A stretch of DNA of 64,000 bases from Climacteris rufus (Eukaryota > Chordata > Aves > Passeriformes > Climacteridae). Where the stretch lies: NCBI GenBank assembly GCA_013398175.1, contig VZRZ01002233.1, positions 186,001 to 250,000 on the forward strand, written 5' to 3'. Shown piece by piece: positions 14,001-25,502 of the stretch. The translations under genes were made by a program, and so were the position numbers. Numbering within the stretch: the stretch's first letter is position 1; every line of letters begins with the position of its first letter. The notes beneath the pieces were generated by a model. That model had not been told where the DNA came from. It made no database searches and worked only from the letters and a program-made list of their open reading frames with translations.

Positions 14001-15888
14001 AAACAATAGTTGGTGTTACATAAATAGCAATAATGTATTCTTTCAGCATTTCATATTTTCCTTTAAGAGAAGCCCCTTTGTTTCCTATGTATTTTCTTTT
14101 GTAGTACTTTGTTTGGTGTCTTTTCTTTGTCAAATCTGAAATTAAAGTAATGCTTAATGAGAGGATTGGGGTAGCTATGTTCACTATGTTTTGTTCTAAG
14201 ACACCTAGAAATTTCTTTATATATACTTCTAGGGCAGATATCTATCTTGTTGCACGATCTCTATCTACAGGGCTTTCTGTTCATGCGTGCAAGGTTTTAT
14301 TCCTATTCAGGGGCATCTGGTCCTTTCAGTTCTTCCTTTATAGACCCAGATGTCCCAAGAAGTTATGATTCCTGTCCATGGGAAGAGTGGCACTGTACAA
14401 TGGAACCTGCATATTTCTTCTACACTATTTGCTTGGTTAAGCCTCCATTTCATACAGACTTCTGCCCATGAACCTGAAGGCAGACTCTATTTTATAAGAT
14501 GTGATAAGGAACTTGGAAGTGCTTATCAGGGCTTGGTACTTCAAAATGTTTCCAGACCTGGTAAACCTGATCAAATTCCATGTTACACATAAAAGTGGGA
14601 TCAATATTTTGGTTTAATTTGTGTATGACTGAGATAGAAGGTTCTTTTGCTTTTGCTTTGTATTAGAGAAAGCCTAGTTCTTAACTGAACTGTTCTGGCA
14701 GAAGTTCACCTTGTGGGCCTAGTAAATTAATGATATTGATCCTATGCAATGGAAGTTGGGGTTTTAGAATAGAGGATTTGTTTAGTGGTATTCTTTACAA
14801 TTTTATTTTTGCATCCAAATGCTGGTCAAACATATGATGTGTAATTGGGAGGAGAGTTCACTCAGTAAGAGAATATACCTTACCTCCATTCTGACTGCTA
14901 AGATAATTCAGTTTCCAGGTGCACTGTCTTTGATACAGCCTTCCAGCAAAGGTGCAAAAAAGACCAACACTTAGCATATGCCTGACTCTATCTTGTGGAA
15001 AAAATAAAAACAAACTCTATAAAAATGTAAGAAAATCACTAGTGAGAAAAGGTAATGTAGGAATGTAGGTTTCTGCTTTAAAACATGCAGAAATTAAATA
15101 ACAAAGGTAGAAAAGTTAGCTTGTAAGATTTCTGCAAGTGGAACAAATTGAACTCTTCTGGATTCCTTTTGTGGAGTCAGATTTCTGCTTTCATCAGGAT
15201 TCTTGATCAGAGCAGACATTATAGCTCAAGCAGCAGGAAATTGAAGAGTCAGTATTTTCAGCAGCTTTTAATTATTGCTCTGATCAGCAACTGAATTGCT
15301 GGCATACGGTTTGGAGCATGTACCAAAGCCTCAGGTATTTCCAAGGCCTCCTGTTTGAACTGAGCATTATGCCACTCCTGTGCTGTTTTATCAGACTCTC
15401 CCCAGGTTGCTTTTTGTTGTAAATTTTTTGCCATGTATACATGTAGCTGAAGGACAGAGTAATCTATAAAGAAACTTTTATTGCTTCCACTTCCGCAGCT
15501 TTGTTGAAATTAATTTCTTTCCTAGGAAGACTAATGTAATTTTTTTCTTTCAATGCTAGTACTAGTCAAATGGTATTCACTGAGTTCCCTGGCCTGACAA
15601 AGATGCATGTAGAATAACAGCCCAGCTTCTGCCAGAGTAACTGACATCAGGTTACTGTTTACTTTTGCTTGTATCCATGGTAATGGTCATATCCAGTTTA
15701 GTTTAATCAGCGGTTGACTGTAACATGGGAGAGGAGAGCATGTGTGTATTTATAGTATATAAACTATGTTTAAAAGTTCTTGACAGAAATAAATAAACTG
15801 AGCTAAGTAAGAAATCACACTGGTTTTGTCACCAAACCCATGCTGTTTGGAGTGGCTTTCCCTCCCCCACTTTTCCCCACCCCCCCCC

Positions 15889-15914
15889 NNNNNNNNNNNN
15901 NNNNNNNNNNNNNN
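15889..15914. other. Assembly gap (26 N)
   Basis: Twenty-six undetermined bases directly follow a run of nine C (15880-15888), itself preceded by further C-runs from about 15861. The gap lies in the ROR2 intron and touches no recognised exon. Confidence 0.99.
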
Positions 15915-17908
15915 CCGGAGCTGGCAGGAGAACCCTGAACTGAGACCTGAAGTGTGAGATACAGTTTCAGTAAGATACATTGCAGACTTTGTTCTGCAGG
16001 ATAGGGTTATGAATTTACTCTTGAGAAAGAGGTCAAATAGAGGTTTCATATTCATTCAGCTACTTTTGGGAATTGCTGACTTCCTACTGAGGTGGTCAAG
16101 GATCATAAAACAGGCACAGACAAAGTGCTTTGATATTTTTGTCCCTTCAGGCATGATGCAATTGTTGCAAAAAATTACAGGTTTTGTTGTAAGAATGGAA
16201 GAATATCACTGCAGGGAGTAGTTGACCCCAAGACTCCTTCTTTACTTCGTCCACCGTAATAAAAATCTTACATATCTTTGTGGATGCAGAACTTGTTTCA
16301 TAGTTTGTAGACACAATGTTGTTTTGTGAATATTTAACAATAATACTGTGACAGGAAACAAAAGCCATATCTGGATAACAACTGCATGATACACTTCATG
16401 TGGCTTATCTGGCAGCATATGTGATGGATAGAGTCCTGTTAAGTCATTGTCTATCTGGGAGGAAAAGGAGAGATGCAGCTCTAGTGTTCCACCTTTTGGT
16501 TACGCTGTACAGACAGTACTGCCCAAACTTCCACTGCCAAAGAGTGAGAAATATTGGTAACATTTCCCTGAAGAGATGGGCTTTATCAGGGAGACACAGC
16601 AGGGGAAAAACAAGGAGATTTCTAAGACAGAGTAAGGTATCAATGTAAGGGGCTGTGGTAGGCACGTGTAGGAGATGGGTGATGTTGGCTGGCTGTTCTC
16701 AGGCAGCAGGGTTCCATGATGAACTGTCCCAGCTAAAGTTATGGGGTTTTACACGTAGCCACTGACAGTTTAGTCCTGCTCATCCTGTGGCACCCTAAGG
16801 GAGGGTGAAGGTATTTGTAAAAGAATTGGAAACATGGATGACCTAAACAGGTGGTGATATCCAAAGATAATAAAGTACAAAGTGCAGAGGAGCATTGAAG
16901 TAATACTTCAAAAGTTACTGGTGTTTCAGAGGTATCTCAAATTTTTAAACAGTTTAGTTATAAAAGCCAATTAAGTTTTTAGATGTCCTACTTTAGAGAC
17001 ATGATTTTCTAGATTATGTCTTATACCTATTTTTGGTCCATCATGCAGTAAATGGCATGATGTGAATCCATCAGGTCAGTGAATCCTAGCACAGAGGTTG
17101 TACCATGCCAGAGGAAACACATGGCATACTGGATATTTACTCTGAAAGTGCTCTCACTCTAAAGCCCCTTTCCAGTCCTCTGACAGTTATGATCTGCAGA
17201 TCAGCTCTGTATTATTTACAGGGGCCTTGGGGACAAAGTGTTGAACCACTGAGCCTTTAGGCTAGGACTTTTGTGCCAAAATATTTATGTTAACGTAAGG
17301 GAGTGAAAGGCCCAAGCCTCATTGAATTGAAAACTGTATTAAAATATATGTTAAAAGAGAAAATTGGCACTGCCTCTCGGTAGAGAGAAAAGAGGTTATA
17401 GCCTTGATTACTCTTTACTCTGTTTACCTAATTCAGAGTTCAAAATGATTCCATGTTTTAATTCAAGCTTGGCAAGATCTCTTCTGCTATCCACTACAGG
17501 AAATGAAGAGCAGGAGAGGGAAGTGGGAGAAGAGAACAAGCTGCCTAATTTTATGGGGTACAGCTGGATGCCAAAAATGCATGGAGACATGTAACAAGAA
17601 CTATGTTCCTGTCTCAGTCTAAAGGCTTTTTAATAGATTCATCTGTCAAATCCCATTATTATTAGTTTATTATTTTAAGTTAATGTTGGATTTTGTTTTC
17701 TTCTTTCTGTAAGCTATTTACAAGGTCCTTCGTTAATGCTTCTAAGGTAGTATAGAGAGAATTAGAGGAAAAAGCTGCACCTGCGGAATGGGACAATTTC
17801 AGATTTACAGTATTTTGAGATTTCCTATTTTTGTAAGAATATATTTCATAAAAATCCATTGGGGGCAGATAGACATCTACATATAAAATCCTAACGTGTC
17901 TTTTACAG

Positions 17909-18036
17909 AGAAGATTACCATGAAGATGGGTTCTGTCAGCCATACAGGGGAATTGCGTGTGCACGAATCATTGGAAACAGAACCATTTATGTGGACTCCC
18001 TCCAGATGCAAGGGGAAATTGAAAACCGAATTACTG
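17909..18036 (+). CDS. ROR2: ROR2 exon (first cysteine-rich-domain exon in the window, human exon 5)
   Basis: This exon encodes the start of the Frizzled-like cysteine-rich domain (CRD), which binds WNT5A outside the cell. The frame reads EDYHEDGFCQPYRGIACARI and onward to IENRIT, nearly identical to human ROR2 as I recall it. It holds the first two of the ten CRD cysteines and an N-R-T glycosylation sequon. The donor is G|gtaagc after codon ACT, leaving one base that joins CT of the next exon to give Ala. The acceptor is ambiguous: AG occurs at 17907-17908 and again at 17909-17910, two bases apart, so only one choice keeps frame with the unseen upstream exon. I chose the first, which would let a preceding CA give Gln as in human. 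Human Robinow-syndrome missense changes are known in this exon. Confidence 0.95.
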
Positions 18037-21000
18037 GTAAGCTTGCATGTCTCTTTAGCAGGGAAAAAGAAACACTCATGAAAGTAACCAATTGAAGTAT
18101 AAATAGTGCTATCATCCTTCTAGTTTTGTCAGCCAATGACTAAGGTATCTTTATATTATGGTTTAGAGGACATGAACATGTTTTCCACTTGAGCAGTTAA
18201 AAAAATTTGGAGCAAAAACGATGAGTATCTGGGGTAATATGTAAAGCTTCTTCCATGTCCTTAAAGTCAGATTATTGGCTTTTTAACAGCTTCTGGTTTA
18301 TACTGGAGGTTTTTGCATGATGGATTAAAAAATTAGATTTTGGGGGTTTTAAATGGATTTGTGATACAATGAGAAAATACTGGGTTTTAATTTTTTTGAA
18401 AAAATGTATGGTGGCCTTTCCCTTGGGTTTCATTCCTTATTGCATAATTCTGGCAGAGTCTGGATTTCACACTGATTTATATAAAACAGGAGTTGACCTT
18501 CCTTTGCTCTACCTATACCTAACCTTTCTCTGAACATAGTTTTTGTACAGAGTCACAACAGGCATCCAAAACCTTAATGACTTTTAATGTGCTGTACATC
18601 AATATGAGTTTTCTTGACTGGATTTCGGTTAGCTCACATTAGCAGCTGTGACTCTGATGTGTACAAAATAGAGCAAGCAAATGAATCCATGGACCAGAGC
18701 AGCAAACTGTTTGTCATAATATATAGCAAATTAACTCAGTCCAGCAGGAGCTGATTTGCATCTGGCCAGATGCAGCTCACTAATCGACTCTCCAACTTTA
18801 GCATAACTTGCTAATGATCTTGCCAAAAAGAGTTTAACTGCACATGTCAGATCTAACTCCCTAAAGATATTACCTAAAAGACTTATTGTTAAGCCTGAAA
18901 GCCAGGTCTGTTTTTTTCTTGTTCTTGAGATGGTGACCAGATTCTAGGACTGGCAGAATCCAGGTGCTGGCCTTTACTTATGATATCACAACTCATTCTC
19001 CTCCCTTCCTTCTCCTGTACTGTGTTGTAATTCCAGCCTCTTTAAACATTATGTCATTAATTAATACATACTATTGATACAATTTTTTTTTCCCAACTAC
19101 ATAATCTCTGTCTTGTTTGGATGTATTTCAGCAATATGGAAATGGTCAACCCTCTGCAATGATTAAATCTGTAACTCTCTGAATAGTGTTCTTTTCAAAA
19201 ATCAAAACCAAAACCAAACCAAATAATGGAAAAAACCTGTGATATTATCCAGAAAATGTTTATTGATCAAGTTGTACTCGTTCTGGAATATGCAATATGG
19301 GCATTGGTGACCTGACTGTTCATTCCCTAATATCACCAATTACTGGTTAGATTTCCAAGGCAGGCCAGTGGAACTGTCTGTTCCGAAGTTGAGGAGAATT
19401 TCTAATGGAACTGTTCTTTTTCAGGAAGACACTGTGAACCACCATGTAGAGCTGCCCAGTGCCTAGTTAGGCAGCAATAGCAGAATTTTGATAATACAAC
19501 ATTTTCAAACTATATACCTCTAAAGGTCATACCAAACACCTAATGCAAAATTACCCTGTGGATTTAATAACGTTATTGGTCCTTATAAATCATATTATAT
19601 GTACAGCAAGTATTGCAAGACTGGGTGTTCTATATGCAAATTAGAGGGTATTTTTACAATTGCAGTCATTATTAGGTAAAGGAAAAAAACATACTGAATA
19701 ATTGCTGCTGAGATTTTGCTGATGGTTTTGCCCATACTGCCTAAATACAATTTTTGATGGTAGGTGTTTGTGTTCCAATGTGCATGGGAAGTGAGGACAT
19801 CTACTGTCCAGTGCCAGGAACATTTAGCAAGGTTGAGTCTGTGGGAAATAGTCACTCTGGATTTTAATTTCCCTGCTGCATTGATGTGAGAAATATGCAT
19901 TCTTTGTCTCCACCGCCCCTCATGTTGTTTGGTCCTGGCCACGTGATTAGGTGAGAATTGCAGCCTTTGATTAAAAAAAGAACGTTGTTTCTGGAGGAAA
20001 ACTTTAGACATGGCTTGGAAGGACAACAGTGAATGAATAGTGCACAGATCTGATGTCTGACCTCTGCATATGTGTTTGGCTGGCAAGGTCTCTGCTGTGC
20101 TGTTTAATATCTGTTTAATAACTGAAATATAAACCTCTTAGGTGATACTGCACAGTACTTCTGGCTTTTGCACCTTCCGTCAAGATAAAGATATGATTGT
20201 AAACTCTGCACCCTTCTCTCATGATGATCCAAATTCTGTAATGGAATGCCTTCACAAAACTTAGTGTGAAGTTTCAAACAGTCAAGAGTGATTACTTCAG
20301 TCCTTCAGTTTTACTTTTTCCCTGTTAGTCTTTGGTACAAGGATATGTCACAGCTATCTTTTGACGCATGACGCTTTGCTGGCATGACTGATAAATGGTT
20401 TTATTCCTGCATTTATATTTCTGAATTTAAATAAGCAAAGGTGTAGACAGTATAAAAGGCTGGATTTGGGGCTGCTTGCTGAATGTTTGGTGTTTAGGAA
20501 GAGGCTCTCTCATAGCATATGTCGGGAGAAAACAGATGATTGAAAGGAGAGAGCTGGACAAGAGAGAAAGAATTTATTTATACATTATAAATAGACTGCT
20601 GAATGACATTTCCTCTATTTTTGCAGTGTGAGTTGGTAGAATATGCAGTCTAGCAACTCTCACTCACAAATGATGCTTTACTGGGGGGGTGGATGTTTCT
20701 ACATTTAAAACTTGATTCAGCACCAGATACACGATGCACAGGCACATTTGTCTTTTCTTTGCAGTGTGCAAGAAAACTTTGAGATAAATGTTAGTGTGTA
20801 GGTGCTGAGAGCTGAAGGGGAGAATTACATTCCTGATTCATTATGACATTCATCTTAATGTGATCAGCATGCTGGGACTGACTACATTTATTTTCTCCAA
20901 AACTGCTGTCTATTAGCTTCTCATGTCTATTATAAGTGAAGTCTCCCCAAATATCAACAGTACAGTTCTTTTTGCCTGACAAAACTAGAAAAACACTTTG

Positions 21001-21422
21001 TTTATTGATCAAAGTGTCTATAGGAGGAAGAAGTTATGTGATCCTTGTTTGGGAACTTTGGAAAGACATATCAGTATCCTGGCAGTACCTTGTTGGTATC
21101 TTGCCTTTGCTCTTTATCTTTCCAAGTTAAAATTAGCCAAATGCCAATAGTCTGAGCAATGACAACCACATGGGTAACTTCCTAAGAAATGAGGTCCTAC
21201 AAGCTCTGTTCAGACTTCAGAGGGATGCTGGGATGCTGTGTTTGTTTCCTGCATTTGTAAACTCTCTTTTACAGCAGAAATTACCTTGTTTACCTGTTAC
21301 TCAGTAGGCTTTCAGACCCTCAAGGAAAGATTAAAGTTGTTAAAGGCAAATGACATGGAAATTAAGTTGTTTCTTGTGTTCATTGTGAATCAATACTTAC
21401 CAGTATTTTTGTTCCTTTGCAG
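18037..21422 (+). other. ROR2: ROR2 intron 5
   Basis: A GT-AG intron (gtaagc to ctttgcag) of about 3.4 kb. No other gene was recognised. It contains a perfect 18-bp palindrome at 18757-18774 overlapping an octamer motif, and an open frame of 163 codons on the minus strand at 19595-20086 that resembles nothing I know and is probably chance. Confidence 0.93.
18754..18774. promoter_or_regulatory. Octamer motif fused to an 18-bp perfect palindrome carrying paired E-boxes
   Basis: The sequence at 18757-18774, TGCATCTGGCCAGATGCA, equals its own reverse complement. It contains E-boxes CATCTG and CAGATG in mirror arrangement and overlaps a POU-type octamer ATTTGCAT at 18754-18761. This is a candidate binding-site cluster for bHLH and POU factors. 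Function is inference only. Confidence 0.4.
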
Positions 21423-21737
21423 CTGCATTTACCATGATTGGCACTTCGACGCATCTGTCCGACCAGTGCTCGCAGTTTGCTATACCTTCCTTCTGCCACT
21501 TCGTGTTTCCCCTGTGTGACGAGCGCTCTCGGACCCCTAAGCCACGGGAGCTGTGCCGGGATGAATGTGAAGTTCTGGAGAATGATCTCTGTCAGCAGGA
21601 ATACAACATTGCTAGGTCAAACCCCCTCATCCTGATGCAGCTACAATTGCCTAAGTGTGAGGACCTCCCACGACCTGACACCTTGGAAGCTGCCAACTGC
21701 ATAAGGATTGGGATCCCAGTGGAGAGACTGAGTCGAT
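21423..21737 (+). CDS. ROR2: ROR2 exon (rest of Frizzled-like CRD, human exon 6)
   Basis: This exon completes the CRD. It starts after ctttgcag; the carried G plus CT gives Ala, and it then reads AFTMIGTSTHLSDQCSQFAI, FCHFVFPLCD, RELCRDECEVLE and NPLILM, ending at AANCIRIGIPVERLSR plus a split Tyr codon. It supplies eight cysteines, making ten with the previous exon, the full set for a Frizzled CRD. The sequence identifies ROR2 rather than ROR1: ROR2 has STHLSDQCSQFAIPSFCHF where ROR1 has SSHLSDKC and PSLCHY, by recollection. The donor is T|gtaagc at 21738. The length of 315 bp and the split phase fit the neighbouring exons. It lies in the extracellular ligand-binding region. Confidence 0.97.
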
Positions 21738-23430
21738 GTAAGCCTGGGTATTTCATCACTGGGAAAAAGTATGGCCTGTTGCTTCCTCGGGTTGAGTCTG
21801 AGAGACAATACTTTATCAGCCATTCTTTTTGTAAAGCAAGCACTGAAATACTGTTTTTTGTCTTGTTAATGCCAACCATAATCTTGCACTGTTGTAAGGT
21901 ATAGTTAGGATGGCAAGAAAGGCTAAAGGATGCTCCTTGTACCAGAGAGTGTTATATCGACCACCTTGGGCTATAAAACTGTGTTCACACAGCTGATATG
22001 ATGCAGATTTGCAAGGGGCAGCAGTGTGTTGCCTCCACCTGTAGCTCAGTCCTTGCCTTTTGGGGTGAGCCTCCCCATATACCTATTTTTGAGTTTTGTT
22101 TACCTATCAATAAACCTCATATAGTTTGTTGAAACTTCACTGGAAGATCTGTTAAGGAGTGAAACACTTAATGTTCATTCTTGCTATATTGAAACCCACA
22201 AGAATATCAATCCTGTAAACTGAGTATGAGGTGCAGTTGTCTTTCTTTACCCACACAGGAGGGGTGAAAACATTGGTCTTGCTACTGTGAATTTATATTT
22301 ACATCCAGGAGTAGAAGGGCTGTTCTGTTGACACTAATTATGTGTGGACAATTTTTCTGACCACTCCATTTCATAGCAATTAATCACTACCCCCTACATA
22401 GTTCAACAAGACAACTCCAAGAGACCAAAGATGCTAGAAGTTCAAAGTGTGGTAAGATTACTCTGAATATCCATTGTCTGATAGGAGCTAGGAGCTGGAG
22501 CCATTGTGTAATGGAGCCATGAAAGACTAGCTCTCTGCTTTTATGGTAATAATGTAATGTAACTGAGAAGCAGAATACATAACTGAGAATACAATGACAA
22601 ATCAGCCAGGGAAGAAGTATCAAACAAAACTAATGAGAACAAAACCAATAAAAAGTCTGGTGAAAGCTGTCCCTGATCCTCAGAGCCAGCGGTGCTGCTG
22701 CTGGTGAAACAGCTGTAACTTGAATACGTGTGGGGTTTGAGAAAGCTGGGTTCCTGAGGGCTGGAGAGGGGAAAAATGGAGAAGGTAATGTTGCAAACAT
22801 GCAGAAAAATGCATTATTCAGTTCAGATGATGCATATGGAAGACAAGCACTCAAAAAGTATGAAGAGTGGATAGCAGCAAAACAAAGAATAAAGATAGGA
22901 GTTCAGCAGATATGAAAATGATGCATCTAAAGAAGAAGAAAAGTCTGAATCCTTTCTTTATGAAAATAGGGAAAAATAAGCAAGAGACATTAGAAAATAT
23001 AGCACTAATTTCTGTAGCAAGTGAGAATTGTGAAGAAGATGGGAAGATTATGGTGGTAGGGAGTTTCCATTGTTGACACCTGTGGACTTTTTCTGAAGGG
23101 AAACTCGTATGTCTAATTGAGTTTAACATATCGTGTTTGTAGGTAAAGGTCCATACATACTCCTTAGTCTCAGTTTGAATTCAGAATTGTGAATCTTGTG
23201 TGTAGCCACAGAGCTGGGACATTCCAGGCCAGAATTCAGAAATAACTGAGTACAAAATACAGATACCCACAGAACTCAAATGTCAAAACAAACAGCTTTC
23301 ACTTAAATCTTGAAGTACCTAAATTTAAGTACTTTTTTGCGTACATGGTCTCTGGACTTCAGCCATTTTGATCTTGGTGTCCCTTGATTGTTTTGGTTTT
23401 TCCAACATTTTCCCAAACCCTGTGTTTCAG
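21738..23430 (+). other. ROR2: ROR2 intron 6
   Basis: A GT-AG intron of about 1.7 kb (gtaagc to tgtgtttcag). It holds no recognisable gene or well-preserved repeat. Confidence 0.93.
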
Positions 23431-23676
23431 ATCATCAGTGCTACAACGGTTCCGGAGCAGACTACAGGGGAACTGTCAGTGTTACCAAGTCTGGCCACAC
23501 TTGCCAACTCTGGGACTCACAGAGTCCCCACAACCATGACCTGACAAGCACACAGTTTCCAGAGTTAGGTGGAGGACATGCGTATTGTCGAAATCCTGGA
23601 GGTCAAATGGATGGTCCCTGGTGCTTTACAAAGAATAAAAACGTACGCATGGAACTGTGTGACATACCTTCTTGTA
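23431..23676 (+). CDS. ROR2: ROR2 exon (kringle domain, human exon 7)
   Basis: This exon encodes the single extracellular kringle domain. The split Tyr codon (T plus AT) leads into HQCYNGSGADYRGTVSVTKS, then TCQLWDSQ, FPELGGGHAYCRNPGG, GPWCF and ELCDIPSC. All six kringle cysteines are present (QCY, TCQ, YCR, WCF, LCD, SC), as are the usual YRG, FPEL and YCRNP signatures. N-G-S in CYNGSG is a potential N-glycosylation site. The donor is A|gtatgt at 23677; the single A joins GT of the next exon to make Ser. In human ROR2, kringle missense changes are linked to recessive Robinow syndrome. Confidence 0.97.
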
Positions 23677-25299
23677 GTATGTATTCTCTTTCTTTTTTTC
23701 TCCTACTACTGTCCTGAATCCTGTGTAATTTTGAATGTTTTTGATTATTACAAGTAAATTAATTTAAAAGGGTTGCGCTTTTAAATGTTTAACTTGCAGC
23801 AAGTCCATTTTGTATTGTAATTGTTTATTGTTTTCAGGAGATCAGAGATTGCAACTGAGATATTGTGACTTTTTTATTATATGTTGGAGGCATAGTCTGA
23901 GGTAATAATTAATGATAATGCTGCAGTTTGTGTTTTGACCTGTCAAATGCCAGATTGCACATGCAAATCACCTGTATGTGTTTGGTTTGCTCCTGCTGCT
24001 CAAGGGTACATTACTATTGCTCTGCATGACATTTTGCAGGCAGCAAGGATTTTCCAATCCTATAGAGGGAGATATAGCACCATGCCTGGTTGGAAAGAAA
24101 CTATTTGAAGTGCAGAAACAGAGCAGTTTGAAATGCATAAAGCAGATGATCTTATCAGTACAGTCCTACATTAGCTGCTAGCGGCTCCATATTGCACAAT
24201 GGATTGCAAAAATAAAAAGCACAGGTCTCACAGCTTAATACTCTTCCTCTCAGTTCCCTGTATTGGTACAAACGTCACACATTGGTAGTGGTCTTTGAAT
24301 ATAACAGTGTCTTAATACCATGCTTCATTAGGAAGAAAAGCTTGTTTCCTGTTGAAGCAACAGATGTATCATGGAAGCCATGAGCGTGGATTACCTGAAT
24401 CTCTAAAATTGCTCAGAACTTATATGAAATTTCTCAGTTACTTCATTTTTTTTCAGTAACGTGATACTACATTTATAATAAATTTCTACATTGCATGTAA
24501 CATAGCATAAACATAACACTGGGATGTGGTTGTGGTGAAAGCAGTTGGCACAAATAGCAAAACCACAGGTTGCAGAAAACCTCCTAGACCATTCCAGCAT
24601 AATGATGTACAGCATTTTGGACCTCACTCTGCTTTCCCAGAGTCTCTGAGTATTAAGTGAAAAAGTATTTTAGGAAGGTTCCAGAACTAAGTGTATTGAT
24701 GGCTGTTTCATGTCTCTCACTCTAACATAAAAGTTCTTCAGTTCTATTAAGTCCAGAACGATTAATATCTCTGCCAATGAGAAGTGAAATTTATTTTATT
24801 CTGGGCAGAAGTAGCACCTGGAAGTAAAGCATGAGCCAAGTGTTTATGATATGGCTGAAGCTATGAGAGTGGGCCAGACTTCATTGTTGTGCTGGGGTTT
24901 GTCACATTGACTTCACGGGTTTATATACTGTGACTGAGATTGCTTACTTCTTTTTTATATCCTGAACAAGATAATGCACACTCTGGTCTGTGTTCTGCAG
25001 CTTCCACAACTGAAAGCCTTGAAAATAAAGTAAAATTAACCAAATATGGTTACAGCCAGCACATTAAATGTGAGGATCCTAGTTTATCTTCATACTGCTA
25101 GATGCTATGTCCAGTCAAGTTTTTTTGCAATATTTAATGGAAAATTATGAAGAAGGGGGAGAGGGTAATGACACTTCTGTTTTCAAGGTATAATTTACTT
25201 TTTGTTTAAAATACAATATTAGTAATCATAGTAATTTCGTTTATATCAAATGTCTTAAAAATACTTATTTTAAGCAATGAGCATTTCTGTGCTTGACAG
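23677..25299 (+). other. ROR2: ROR2 intron 7
   Basis: A GT-AG intron of about 1.6 kb (gtatgt to cttgacag). Around 24868-24942 it holds a probable old repeat fragment. Nothing else was recognised. Confidence 0.93.
24868..24942. repeat. Probable ancient amniote interspersed-repeat fragment
   Basis: The stretch gggccagacttcattg, then cacattgacttcacgggttt, then ctgtgactgaga resembles a decayed copy of the amniote repeats that carry a cattgacttcaatgg core followed by an 'actgaga' segment. It was recognised from memory of that motif only, and the family was not determined. Confidence 0.4.
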
Positions 25300-25502
25300 G
25301 TCCACGTGACAACAGCAAAATGGGAATCCTCTACATCCTTGTTCCCAGCATAGCCATCCCTCTGGTAATAGCCTGCCTTTTCTTCCTCGTCTGCATGTGC
25401 AGAAACAAGCAGAAGGCATCTGCTGCTACACCACAGCGCCGCCAGCTGATGGCATCTCCCAGCCAAGACATGGAAATGCCACTCATTAATCAACACAAAC
25501 AG
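25300..25502 (+). CDS. ROR2: ROR2 exon (transmembrane and juxtamembrane, human exon 8)
   Basis: The carried A plus GT gives Ser, then PRDNSKMGILYILVPSIAI, PLVIACLFFLVCMC and RNKQKASAATPQRRQLMA, ending at INQHKQ. The hydrophobic stretch from GILYILV to LVCMC is the single-pass membrane helix, followed at once by the basic RNKQK stop-transfer motif, giving an extracellular N-terminus and a cytoplasmic kinase. The sequence is almost unchanged from human ROR2 in this part, as I recall. The acceptor is cttgacag and the donor is CAG|gtattt, which ends in phase 0. The donor is a weaker match to the U1 consensus than those of the other introns. Confidence 0.97.

Larger units (their letters stand above)
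1..17908 (+). other. ROR2: ROR2 long intron (3' part; intron 4 by human exon count)
   Basis: This stretch precedes the first recognisable ROR2 exon and ends in the acceptor ttttacag at 17901-17908. It is AT-rich, with stop codons in all frames. No ROR2 Ig-domain or signal-peptide coding sequence was recognised in it, so it is read as the 3' part of the intron before the first cysteine-rich-domain exon. A very short exon could have been missed by eye. Contents that stand out are the CR1 pieces at 5488-6232, an A15-type run near 6979-6994, a CAAA microsatellite at 8052-8072, a GC-richer block at about 9160-9560 of unknown nature, a small perfect hairpin (12071-12091, 8-bp arms, 5-nt loop) and an assembly gap at 15889-15914. 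The rest shows nothing I can name. Confidence 0.75.

Noticed and set aside
1..17908. ROR2 Ig-domain exons upstream of the first CRD exon
   Set aside because: I looked for coding matches to the Ig region and saw none in this interval. They probably lie upstream of the window, though a very small exon could be overlooked by eye.
19595..20086. A 163-codon open frame on the minus strand inside ROR2 intron 5
   Set aside because: No recognisable domain, no splice or promoter context and no repeat-derived protein signature. Its length is within what AT-moderate intron sequence yields by chance.
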